From positions 1 through 64,000 of the forward strand of contig DATCMH010000022.1 in assembly GCA_036563505.1 (NCBI GenBank): 64,000 nt of DNA, written 5' to 3'. The notes beneath the pieces are model-generated. The model was given only the letters and a program-made list of their open reading frames with translations. It was not told the DNA's origin and did no database searches. Both the position numbers and the translations under genes were made by a program. Below are positions 51,391 through 58,677 of the stretch, piece after piece. Within the stretch, counting starts at the first letter, position 1; every line of letters begins with the position of its first letter. The stretch is from DATCMH01 sp036563505. GTDB lineage: Bacteria; Pseudomonadota; Alphaproteobacteria; Rhizobiales; Beijerinckiaceae.

Positions 51391-53957
51391 TCCGCCGCGA
51401 GCCGGGTCGGCGCGCCGCCGTCGGGAAAGATGCAGGTCACCGTGGTGCCGGCGCCCGGGCTCGACTGCAGCTCCACCCGGCCCCCGTGCAGCTCGACGAA
51501 GGAGCGCACGATGGAGAGACCGAGGCCCACGCCGCGGTGGCGGGTGCCGAGCGTGTGGCTCTCGAAGCGATCGAAGACCCGCGCCTTCACCTCGGGCGGC
51601 ATGCCGCGGCCCTCGTCCTGCACGGCGAAGGACACCTCGCCCCCGCCCCGGCGCGCCTGCACCCGGATCGTCTGGCCCGGGGAGGAGAAGCCGATGGCGT
51701 TGGAGAGCAGGTTGAACAGAACCTGGCGCACCCGCTTGGCATCCGCCGCGAAGGCGCCGAGCTCAGGCGGCGCGTCGATCTCAAGCGACAGGGCCGACTC
51801 GGCCAGGCGATCCGCCACGCCCCGCACCGCCGCCTCGATCGTCTGGCGGATGTCGACGGCCTCGCAGGCGAGCTCCATGACGCCGGTGTCGACGGAGGCG
51901 AGGTCGAGGATGTCGTTGATGATGGCAAGCAGCGCCCCGGAGGAGCGCATGATGTGGCCCGCGTATTCCTTCTGCCGCGGGTTGAGCGGGCCCACCGTCT
52001 CGTCGCCGAGGAGCTGGGTGAAGCCGATGATGTTGGTGAGCGGCGAGCGCAGCTCGTAGGAGACGTGGTGGACGAAGTCGTCGCGCAGGCGCGCGGCCTT
52101 CTCCAGGGCGTCGTTCCGGTCGAGGAGCGCCCGCTCCACGTTCACGCTCGCCGTCATGTCGATGAAGGTCAGGAGCGTCGCCCCGTCGGGCAGGGGCTGG
52201 GCCGCCGCCTCCAGCACCGAGCCGTCGCGGCGCTCGATGCGGGTGGTGAGCCCCATTCGGGCTTCGGGCAGGCCCGCCACCGCGCCGCGCAGGTCGATCC
52301 AGGGCTCCTCGACGGGCGCGAGCTCCCGGCCGAAGCGGATGACGGCGTCGATGTGCGGTTGGTCGGCGAGCGTATCGGGCGCGAGGCGCCAAAGATCCGC
52401 GAAGGCCCGGTTCGACAGCTTGAGGCGCCCGTCCGAGCCGAACACGGCGACGCCTTCCTTCAAGGTGTCCAGCGTCTCGCCCTGGACCCGAATGAGGGTG
52501 TTGTACTGGCTCTCCAGCCGCACCCGCTCCGAGACATCGTCGAAGAGATAGGTGAGCCCGCCTTGCGGATTGGGATTGGAGACCACGCGCAGGGTGCGCC
52601 GGTCCGGCAGATGCCACCAGGTTTCTTGTGGTTCCAGGGCCCGGTAGGCGGACAGCACCCCCGTCTTCCAGCTGCGGAAATCGGCCTGCTCGGGCAGCTT
52701 CCGGTCGGTGCGCAGGCGATCGAGGATCTCGCCGTCGCTCGGGCGCGCGTCGAGGAAGGTCTGGTCGAGGGTCCAGAGCTGGCGATAGGCCGCGTTGTGG
52801 AAGATGAGACGCTGCTTGGCGTCGAACATCGCCACCGCGGTGGGCAGTTGGTCGAGGGTGCGCACATGCGCCTGCATCTGGCGCTGCAGGTCGGCGCGCA
52901 CCGCCTCGAGCTCGGAGACGTCGATGGCGATGCCGGCGCTGCCCCCGGCGGAGGGCGCCTCCGTCACGTCGAGGATGCGCCGCTGGCCGGCGACCACCGC
53001 CGCGACGCGGGCGCCGTAACGCTCACCGGCGAGGCGGTGGCGATGGGCATCGGCGCGGCTTCCCGCGTCGAGGAGCTCGAGGCCGCGCCGCTGCGCCTCG
53101 TCGAAGGCCGGCGCCTCGACAGCGTCGAGATAAGCCTGGTTCGCCCAGGCGAGACGGCTCTCCGCGTCGCGCAGCCAGACCGGCTGCGGGATGGCGTCGA
53201 GCACCGTGCGCAGGGCCTTGAGCTCGTTTTGGAGCGTTCCGAGCTCGGCGCGAACGGAGAGGAGATCGGCCCGATCCCCCGTCACGTCCCGCAGGCGCAG
53301 GAGCGCCGCGCCGCCGACCGTGCGCCCTTCCACCTCGACATGGCCGCGGCCGACGCGTCGGGCGGTGAGGCTGAAACCCTCGCCGCGCTCGCGCAGGCGC
53401 TCGACGGCGCTCTCGAGCGTTGCCGCATCCGCGGCCGCGAGCCAGGTGCCGAAAGCGAGGACGCGCCGCATGACCGCGCCCTCGCCGGCCACCGTCGGGT
53501 CGCCCTCGAAGCGCGGTTCCGCGGCGCGGCCGGACCAGCTGACGATGAGTTGGCGCTCGGACCCGAGCAGGAGCGCCGCGCGATCCTTCGCGTCCCGGAG
53601 CTGCTCGAGCTCGGCGTTCAGCATCCGCTCGCGCGCCATCCAGCGGCCGCGCTGGCGCAGGTGCAGGATCGCGGTAGTGGTGGAGAAGATGACGAGGCCG
53701 AGGAAGATCGCGAAGCCCGCGACGCCCTGCGGATCGGTCCAGAAGGCGGTCGAGAGCGGAGCGACCTCGGCGGCGAGAACCGCCCCGGGGGCGGTTCCGG
53801 CGAGGAGCGCGCCGCCCAGCGCGGCGAGACGCCGCGAACGGCGCGCGGGCGATGGAGCGGACGCGATGCTCCCCCGGTACCGTCCTTGCCGCCAGCCTCT
53901 CAAACCCTGTCTCCCCCAAAGGCCCGAACGCGCCGCGCGCCCCCGCGCGGCCCGCAC
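51387..53957 (-). CDS. divL: DivL-type membrane kinase with Tyr in place of the phospho-His
   Basis: The 856-residue protein has two N-terminal membrane segments (about 45-63 and 78-100), several PAS domains (one about 300-350, one about 360-440, one near 490-560) and a HisKA/HATPase module. In the H box the sequence is HHVSYELRSPLTNIIGF: Tyr634 stands where His is phosphorylated. This is the hallmark of DivL, which in Caulobacter controls CckA and CtrA. The ATPase part is complete (LFNLLSNAIGFS, DEGRGMPPE, GVGLGLSIVRSFVELHGG). The start (GTG 53957) is uncertain, as the first 40 residues are Arg-rich. It precedes tsaE with 4-nt overlap. Confidence 0.88.
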   Translation of the reverse strand: MRAARGRAARSGLWGRQGLRGWRQGRYRGSIASAPSPARRSRRLAALGGALLAGTAPGAVLAAEVAPLSTAFWTDPQGVAGFAIFLGLVIFSTTTAILHLRQRGRWMARERMLNAELEQLRDAKDRAALLLGSERQLIVSWSGRAAEPRFEGDPTVAGEGAVMRRVLAFGTWLAAADAATLESAVERLRERGEGFSLTARRVGRGHVEVEGRTVGGAALLRLRDVTGDRADLLSVRAELGTLQNELKALRTVLDAIPQPVWLRDAESRLAWANQAYLDAVEAPAFDEAQRRGLELLDAGSRADAHRHRLAGERYGARVAAVVAGQRRILDVTEAPSAGGSAGIAIDVSELEAVRADLQRQMQAHVRTLDQLPTAVAMFDAKQRLIFHNAAYRQLWTLDQTFLDARPSDGEILDRLRTDRKLPEQADFRSWKTGVLSAYRALEPQETWWHLPDRRTLRVVSNPNPQGGLTYLFDDVSERVRLESQYNTLIRVQGETLDTLKEGVAVFGSDGRLKLSNRAFADLWRLAPDTLADQPHIDAVIRFGRELAPVEEPWIDLRGAVAGLPEARMGLTTRIERRDGSVLEAAAQPLPDGATLLTFIDMTASVNVERALLDRNDALEKAARLRDDFVHHVSYELRSPLTNIIGFTQLLGDETVGPLNPRQKEYAGHIMRSSGALLAIINDILDLASVDTGVMELACEAVDIRQTIEAAVRGVADRLAESALSLEIDAPPELGAFAADAKRVRQVLFNLLSNAIGFSSPGQTIRVQARRGGGEVSFAVQDEGRGMPPEVKARVFDRFESHTLGTRHRGVGLGLSIVRSFVELHGGRVELQSSPGAGTTVTCIFPDGGAPTRLAAE

Positions 53958-54188
53958 GAATCCTCGAACGGGCGGTCAACCCCGCCTCGTCCCTCTTGCA
54001 GCACGCGATGATGTGAGAGGCCCGCCCGCGATGACGCAACGGCGAAGGGCCCGCCCGACCAGAATCACTGCCACCATAGACTGCCCCCTACTTCGACGAG
54101 AAGAGGGTTAAGGTGCGATTAAGCCGGCTCGCCCCGGGCTTGGGGACAACCGGGGAAGGCCTTGACGTTTCGGACGGAACGCCGCGCG
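53958..54188. other. Region between divL and ahcY
   Basis: About 230 bp upstream of divL (leftward) and downstream of ahcY (leftward). It should hold the divL promoter. Apart from the ahcY terminator at its right end I see no structure worth naming. Confidence 0.4.
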
Positions 54189-54213
54189 AAAACGCCCGGC
54201 GCGAGGCCGGGCG
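54189..54213 (-). terminator. Terminator after ahcY
   Basis: On the minus strand CGCCCGGC (54213-54206) and GCCGGGCG (54200-54193) form a perfect 8-bp stem with a 5-nt loop, followed by four T residues (54192-54189). It lies 35 nt after the ahcY stop and separates it from divL. The T run is short, so efficiency is uncertain. Confidence 0.65.
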
Positions 54214-54247
54214 TCGAAGCGTGGCGGGAGGGGCTTAAAGCCGCGCC

Positions 54248-55675
54248 TCAGTAGCGGTAATGGTCCGGCTTGAAGGGGCCGTTCGGGGCGACGCCGATGT
54301 AATCGGCTTGCTCCTTCGTGAGCTTGGAGAGCTTGACGCCGAGCTTCTCGAGGTGGAGCGCCGCCACCTTCTCGTCGAGGTGCTTCGGCAGCGTGTAGAC
54401 TTGGCGCTCGTATTTGCCCGGGTTCGTCCAGAGCTCGATCTGGGCGAGCGTCTGGTTCGAGAAGGACGAGGACATCACGAAGGAGGGGTGCCCCATCGCG
54501 TTGCCGAGGTTCACGAGCCGCCCCTCGGAGAGGAGGATGATGCGGTTGCCGGCCGGGAACTCGATCTCGTCCACCTGGGGCTTGATGTTGGTCCACTTGA
54601 AGTTCTTCAGCCCCGAGACCTGAATCTCGTTGTCGAAGTGGCCGATGTTGCAGACGATGGCCCGGTCCTTCATCTGCCGCATGTGATCGACGGTGATGAT
54701 GTCCTTGTTGCCGGTGGCCGTCACGTAGATGTCGGCGCGGGGCAGGGCGTCCTCGAGGGTCGTGACCTCGTAGCCTTCCATCGCGGCCTGGAGCGCGCAG
54801 ATCGGATCGACTTCGGCCACGAGGACGCGGGCGCCGGCCTGACGCAGCGAGGCGGCCGAGCCCTTGCCGACGTCGCCGTAGCCAGCCACGAAGGCGACCT
54901 TGCCGGCCATCATCACGTCGGTGCCGCGGCGAAGCGCGTCCACGAGGGACTCGCGGCAGCCGTAGAGGTTGTCGAACTTCGACTTCGTCACCGAGTCGTT
55001 GACGTTGATCGCCGGGAAGAGAAGCTTGCCCTGCTCGGCGAGCTTGTAGAGGCGGTGCACGCCCGTCGTCGTCTCCTCCGACACGCCCCGGATCGCCTTG
55101 GCGATCTCGGCGAAGTAGCCCTTCGGCTTCTCGCCCAGGAGCTTCTTGATCAGCGCGAAGAAGATCTCCTCCTCCTCGCTCTCCGGCTTGTCGAGGAAGG
55201 CGGTGTCGCCCTGCTCGGCGCGAAGCCCGTTATGCACGAGCATCGTGGCGTCGCCGCCGTCATCGAGGATCAGGTTCGGCACGCCGCCGCCGTGCCAGTC
55301 GAACAGCTTGGCGGTGAAGTCCCAGTATTCCTGCAGGCTCTCGCCCTTGTAGGCGAAGACCGGGATGCCGGCCGCCGCGATCGCCGCCGCGGCGTGGTCC
55401 TGCGTCGAGAAGATGTTACACGACACCCAACGGATGTCGGCGCCGAGCGCCTTCAGGGTCTCGATCAGCACCGCCGTCTGGATCGTCATATGGAGCGAGC
55501 CGGCGATGCGCGCGCCCTTCAGGGGCTGCTGCGGGCCGTATTCCTCGCGGATCGCCATCAGGCCCGGCATCTCGGTCTCGGCGAGCTCGATCTCCTTGCG
55601 GCCGAAGCCGGCAAGCGCGATGTCCTTCACGACGTAGTCGCCCGCCGGGGCGAGCTTGAGGGCGGCCTGGGTCAT
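54248..55675 (-). CDS. ahcY: S-adenosylhomocysteine hydrolase
   Basis: AhcY (475 residues) splits S-adenosylhomocysteine into homocysteine and adenosine, keeping methylation reactions going. The NAD-binding GYGDVGKGSAASLRQAG, catalytic region NVNDSVTKSKFDNLYGCRESL, and the conserved C-terminal GPFKPDHYRY (the Tyr that reaches the neighbouring subunit's NAD) are present, with the insertion typical of proteobacterial enzymes. ATG 55675 fits the family start. A perfect dyad 79-100 nt upstream is a probable operator. Confidence 0.96.
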   Translation of the reverse strand: MTQAALKLAPAGDYVVKDIALAGFGRKEIELAETEMPGLMAIREEYGPQQPLKGARIAGSLHMTIQTAVLIETLKALGADIRWVSCNIFSTQDHAAAAIAAAGIPVFAYKGESLQEYWDFTAKLFDWHGGGVPNLILDDGGDATMLVHNGLRAEQGDTAFLDKPESEEEEIFFALIKKLLGEKPKGYFAEIAKAIRGVSEETTTGVHRLYKLAEQGKLLFPAINVNDSVTKSKFDNLYGCRESLVDALRRGTDVMMAGKVAFVAGYGDVGKGSAASLRQAGARVLVAEVDPICALQAAMEGYEVTTLEDALPRADIYVTATGNKDIITVDHMRQMKDRAIVCNIGHFDNEIQVSGLKNFKWTNIKPQVDEIEFPAGNRIILLSEGRLVNLGNAMGHPSFVMSSSFSNQTLAQIELWTNPGKYERQVYTLPKHLDEKVAALHLEKLGVKLSKLTKEQADYIGVAPNGPFKPDHYRY

Positions 55676-55753
55676 AAGCTGGGAAGTCCTTACGGGAAGC
55701 GCGCATGCGCGGTCGGCGGCTCTGTAACAGAGGCGCGCGCGGGAAGCAATCAA

Positions 55754-55775
55754 CACATAAAGATGTCTTTATGTG
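55754..55775. promoter_or_regulatory. Perfect palindrome upstream of ahcY (ArsR-type SahR operator candidate)
   Basis: CACATAAAG (55754-55762), ATGT, CTTTATGTG (55767-55775) form a perfect 9-bp inverted repeat in an AT-rich patch within GC-rich DNA. It lies 79 nt before the ahcY start. ArsR-family methionine-cycle regulators (SahR/SamR) of proteobacteria are known to act on such dyads near ahcY and metE/metF. The exact motif match is from memory. It may equally serve the divergent acyltransferase gene. Confidence 0.6.
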
Positions 55776-55909
55776 AATGGTGCGAGGAGAGCTGCGTCTG
55801 TCGCCTCCGAGCGCGCGAGGTCGGTCGTTGAAGTCGGCCCGCACGAGGCGGAGAGAAACTTTGTTCAAAACTGAATGCGAACCTACTCGCCGTCAGCAGG
55901 GGCAGAACC

Positions 55910-57049
55910 ATGAAGTCGACCACGGGCGAACACTTCGTCGCGCTGGATCAGATCCGAGCTGTCGCAGCGTTCATGGTGTTCGCGTGGCACTTCACCCATG
56001 CCGATCAGGGCACCCCGCTCCCCTTCGAAGGGGCGCCGTGGTTCGTCCCATTAACCCTGGTCGATGAGGGTCACACGGGTGTCTCGCTGTTCATGACCTT
56101 GAGCGGCTATCTGTTCGCCAAGCTTTTGAACGGGCGAACGGTCGATTACGGGCCTTTTCTCTGGAACCGCTTCCTGCGCCTCGCCCCGCTCTTGGGCCTG
56201 GTCATCATTCTCGCTGGCGTTCAGCGAAGCGTCCAGGGCCTCCCCATGATGCCGTATGCTCAGTCCGTGCTGCAGGGCATCGTTGCGCCATCCCTTCCTA
56301 ACGGTGGATGGTCCATTACAGTCGAAGCGCACTTCTATTTTCTACTGCCGCTCATCCTCTGGCTGTCTCGGCGCTGGGCGCCATGGCTCATCATCTGTCT
56401 GCTCGGGGCGGTGATGGTTCGAGCTCTGCTCTACGCCCGCTTCGGCGAGGTCCAGTCGGTTTCCTGTTGGACCATCATCGGTAGAATCGACCAGTTTCTC
56501 ATCGGTATATTCCTGTTTCAGTGCCGCGTTTGCTTCGTGAAGCGACACCTGCTCGCTGTCGTCGTTGCGGCTCTCTTTATTGTCTTTCACTGGTCGTTCA
56601 ACGCAGCCGGAGGCTATTACGGCACGAGCAAGAGCCCGATCTGGATCGTGCTGCCGACCATCGAGGGCATGGCCTGCGGTCTGTTGATCGCCTACTACGA
56701 CGGATCGTTCAGCCTCCAGAACAAGGGCTTCTCACGCGTCCTCGGGCTCATCGGAACCTACTCGTATTCGATTTATCTGCTGCACGTGTTCGTGGTCTTC
56801 GACCTTGCTGCGGTGATCGATGAGCGGGTGATGAAACTGTCGAACATCTACAGCGCGACGATATGGGCGATCATCTGCTTCGGGCTCATGGTGCCCGTTG
56901 GCTACCTCAGCGCACGCTACATCGAAGCGCCATTCCTAAGATTGCGGAAGTCGTATACCGGAGCCGCCGCTGCAACTTCCAGGCCCGATGCCTTGACGTC
57001 GGCGAGCGCGACGCCAAGCCCTCACCCCGCGGTTTGGAGACCGCAGTGA
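55910..57049 (+). CDS. Acyltransferase 3 family membrane protein (OafA/YrhL-like)
   Basis: This 379-residue integral membrane protein has about ten hydrophobic segments and the acyltransferase-3 hallmarks: an N-terminal LDQIRAVAAFMVFAWHFTH with the key Arg and His, RFLRLAPLL, and GGWSITVEAHFYFLLPL. It would O-acetylate a surface polysaccharide or a Nod-like oligosaccharide. The gene is noticeably less GC-rich than its surroundings, and no sugar-biosynthesis genes are adjacent, so recent acquisition is possible. The start has AGGGGCAGAACC upstream. Confidence 0.9.
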   Translation: MKSTTGEHFVALDQIRAVAAFMVFAWHFTHADQGTPLPFEGAPWFVPLTLVDEGHTGVSLFMTLSGYLFAKLLNGRTVDYGPFLWNRFLRLAPLLGLVIILAGVQRSVQGLPMMPYAQSVLQGIVAPSLPNGGWSITVEAHFYFLLPLILWLSRRWAPWLIICLLGAVMVRALLYARFGEVQSVSCWTIIGRIDQFLIGIFLFQCRVCFVKRHLLAVVVAALFIVFHWSFNAAGGYYGTSKSPIWIVLPTIEGMACGLLIAYYDGSFSLQNKGFSRVLGLIGTYSYSIYLLHVFVVFDLAAVIDERVMKLSNIYSATIWAIICFGLMVPVGYLSARYIEAPFLRLRKSYTGAAAATSRPDALTSASATPSPHPAVWRPQ

Positions 57050-57153
57050 TTCTCCGTACATCGGTGCGATCGGCGTGCCCGTTCAAGGTCTGGAACACTC
57101 ACGCCCGCATGCCCATTACGAACGCGCTCGATCGATGGCGGGCGCGCGATTGC

Positions 57154-57486
57154 TCACTCGTCCTCGCCGAAGCGGTTGGCGAGAAGCGCTCCGAGCGCGT
57201 CGAGCACCGCCTCCGCCTCGTCGCCCTTGGCGGTGACGGTGACCGTGGTGCCCTGCGCGGCGGCGAGCGTCAGAAGCCCCATGATCGAGCGGCCGCCCAC
57301 CGTCTCGCCGCAGCGGGTCACGGTGACCTCGGCGTGGAAGCGCTCGACGGTCTGGACGAACTTCGCCGAGGCGCGGGCGTGCAGGCCCTTGCGGTTGACG
57401 ATCGGCAGGATGCGGAACAGGGCGCCGTCCGGGATGGGCGTGGGCGGACAATCCTCGTCGTCGGGGAGGGAGGCCGGCCCTGGCAT
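57154..57486 (-). CDS. ptsH: Phosphocarrier protein HPr
   Basis: HPr (110 residues) carries phosphate from EI to EIIA proteins. The phospho-His is in NRKGLHARASAKFVQTVERF. The later VGGRSIMGLLTLAAAQGTTV holds the regulatory Ser in GRSIMG, which is phosphorylated by HprK. An extra 22-residue Pro/Asp-rich start precedes the domain. It lies 8 nt after the EIIA gene in the order hprK-EIIA-ptsH seen in rhizobia. Such HPr proteins feed a regulatory PTS^Ntr rather than sugar import. Confidence 0.94.
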   Translation of the reverse strand: MPGPASLPDDEDCPPTPIPDGALFRILPIVNRKGLHARASAKFVQTVERFHAEVTVTRCGETVGGRSIMGLLTLAAAQGTTVTVTAKGDEAEAVLDALGALLANRFGEDE

Positions 57487-57494
57487 AACGTGCG

Positions 57495-57896
57495 CTACTT
57501 TCCCGCCAGCACGCGCGAGGCGACGTTGATGTACTTGCGGCCCGCTTCCTGCGCGTGAAGCACGGCGTCAGCGAGGCTCTCCTCGTCGCGCACGCTGGCG
57601 AGCTTGATAAGCATGGGCAGATTGATGCCCGCCACCACCTCGACGGAGCCGCCGTTCATGCAGGAGAGGGCGAGATTCGAGGGCGTGCCGCCGAACATGT
57701 CGGTGAGCACGACCACGCCCTGGCCCGAATTGACGCGGCCCACGGCGGCGACGATGTCGAGCCGCCGGGTTTCCATGTCGTCTTCGGGTCCGATCGTGAT
57801 CGTCTCGATCTGGCCTTGAGGCCCCACAACATGCTCGAGGGCAGCTCGGAACTCGGTCGCGAGCTGCCCGTGGGTCACGAGCACCATTCCAATCAT
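57495..57896 (-). CDS. PTS EIIA component, mannose family
   Basis: This 133-residue protein has the EIIA(Man) fold: MIGMVLVTHGQLATEF with phospho-His9, then VVVLTDMFGGTPSNLALS and VAGINLPMLIKL. No EIIB/EIIC genes follow, so it accepts phosphate from HPr for regulation, as the ManX-type EIIA in rhizobial PTS does. It lies between hprK and ptsH on the minus strand, with 87 nt to hprK. Confidence 0.94.
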   Translation of the reverse strand: MIGMVLVTHGQLATEFRAALEHVVGPQGQIETITIGPEDDMETRRLDIVAAVGRVNSGQGVVVLTDMFGGTPSNLALSCMNGGSVEVVAGINLPMLIKLASVRDEESLADAVLHAQEAGRKYINVASRVLAGK

Positions 57897-57983
57897 GGAC
57901 GCACAGGATCCAGTCGCTCCGGGGAGCGGGGCCGTAATCTTGTGCAGCGCGAAGAGAAGCGCAAGCCCAATGCGACGAATTGA

Positions 57984-58673
57984 TCAGACGCGCGTCATCA
58001 GCGCGTCGCGGAAATCGCGCTCGCTGTCGAGCAAGATGGATTCGAGCTCCGCGAGGTCAAGACCGGCCACGCGCGGAAGCCGGACGCCCAGGAGATCGGC
58101 CGCGCGCTCCCCGGCCGCGGGCAGCCGGTCCGGCCGAACCTCGAGGCAATCGACCACGAGGCGGACGAGGGCTGCGGCTTCCGCCCGCGTCGGCAGGAGG
58201 CCGACGCCCCGAACCTCGACGAGGCCCGATAGCGGCGCCACCGGCCGCGCCACGATCCGCCCGCTGCAGCAGGCCAGCGCCACCCGGTCGTCGGCCACGA
58301 GGCGCGCGAAACGGCCCTGCGCCCGCGCCCCCGCGACGAGGCGCCGGGCGAGGCGCGACTTGCCCGCACCCGAGGCGCCGCGGATCAGGATCCCGATCTC
58401 GTCGAGGAGGACGCAGCTCGCGTGAACGGTGCGAGGCGTGGAGCGCGGCTCGCTCTTCCCGCTCGCGGCGGGGAGGGCTGAGGTTGGTGGTGCCGCTTGG
58501 TCGCGCGCTCGACCTGAGCCGAGAACCTCTCCGCCGTCATTCCGGGGCCGCGCAGCGGAGCCCGGAATCCACGACTGGGCCACATGCTGTTCGCGGCCGC
58601 TCACCCGGTCGTGGATTCCGGGCTCTCGGCTCTCGCCGAGCCCCGGAATGACAGGCCCGTGGCTTGGCCCCAC
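57984..58673 (-). CDS. hprK: HPr kinase/phosphorylase (short alphaproteobacterial form) with a repeat-encoded N-terminus
   Basis: HprK phosphorylates the regulatory Ser of HPr. The catalytic part begins TVHASCVLLDEIGILIRGASGAGKSRL, with a P-loop, and includes the Asp of LVADDRVALA and GVGLLPTRAEAAALVRLVVD. Alphaproteobacterial HprK usually has only about 150 residues. No start codon exists in frame near TVHAS; upstream candidates are GTG 58583 and GTG 58673, both in or before a 117-bp palindromic repeat. GTG 58673 lies just after the chvG stop and has AAAGGG upstream, so the gene probably begins there. The repeat then encodes residues of about 8-46, giving a 229-residue product. Confidence 0.85.
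   Translation of the reverse strand: MGPSHGPVIPGLGESREPGIHDRVSGREQHVAQSWIPGSAARPRNDGGEVLGSGRARDQAAPPTSALPAASGKSEPRSTPRTVHASCVLLDEIGILIRGASGAGKSRLARRLVAGARAQGRFARLVADDRVALACCSGRIVARPVAPLSGLVEVRGVGLLPTRAEAAALVRLVVDCLEVRPDRLPAAGERAADLLGVRLPRVAGLDLAELESILLDSERDFRDALMTRV
58536..58652. repeat. Palindromic repeat (family D), full copy inside hprK
   Basis: GTCATTCCGGGGC (58536-58548) and GCCCCGGAATGAC (58640-58652) are perfect inverted ends, and inner arms such as CCGGAATCCACGAC and GTCGTGGATTCCGG also pair. The length is 117 bp, exactly 39 codons, and its reading in the hprK frame has no stop. A half copy lies at 41941-41991. Repeats ending GTCATTCCGGGGC are abundant between genes in Bradyrhizobium and related genomes. 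Confidence 0.85.
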
Positions 58674-58677
58674 GGTC

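Noticed and set aside
55676..55753. SAM or SAH riboswitch ahead of ahcY
   Set aside because: The conserved cores of these riboswitches were not recognisable; the only clear feature is the protein-type dyad further upstream.
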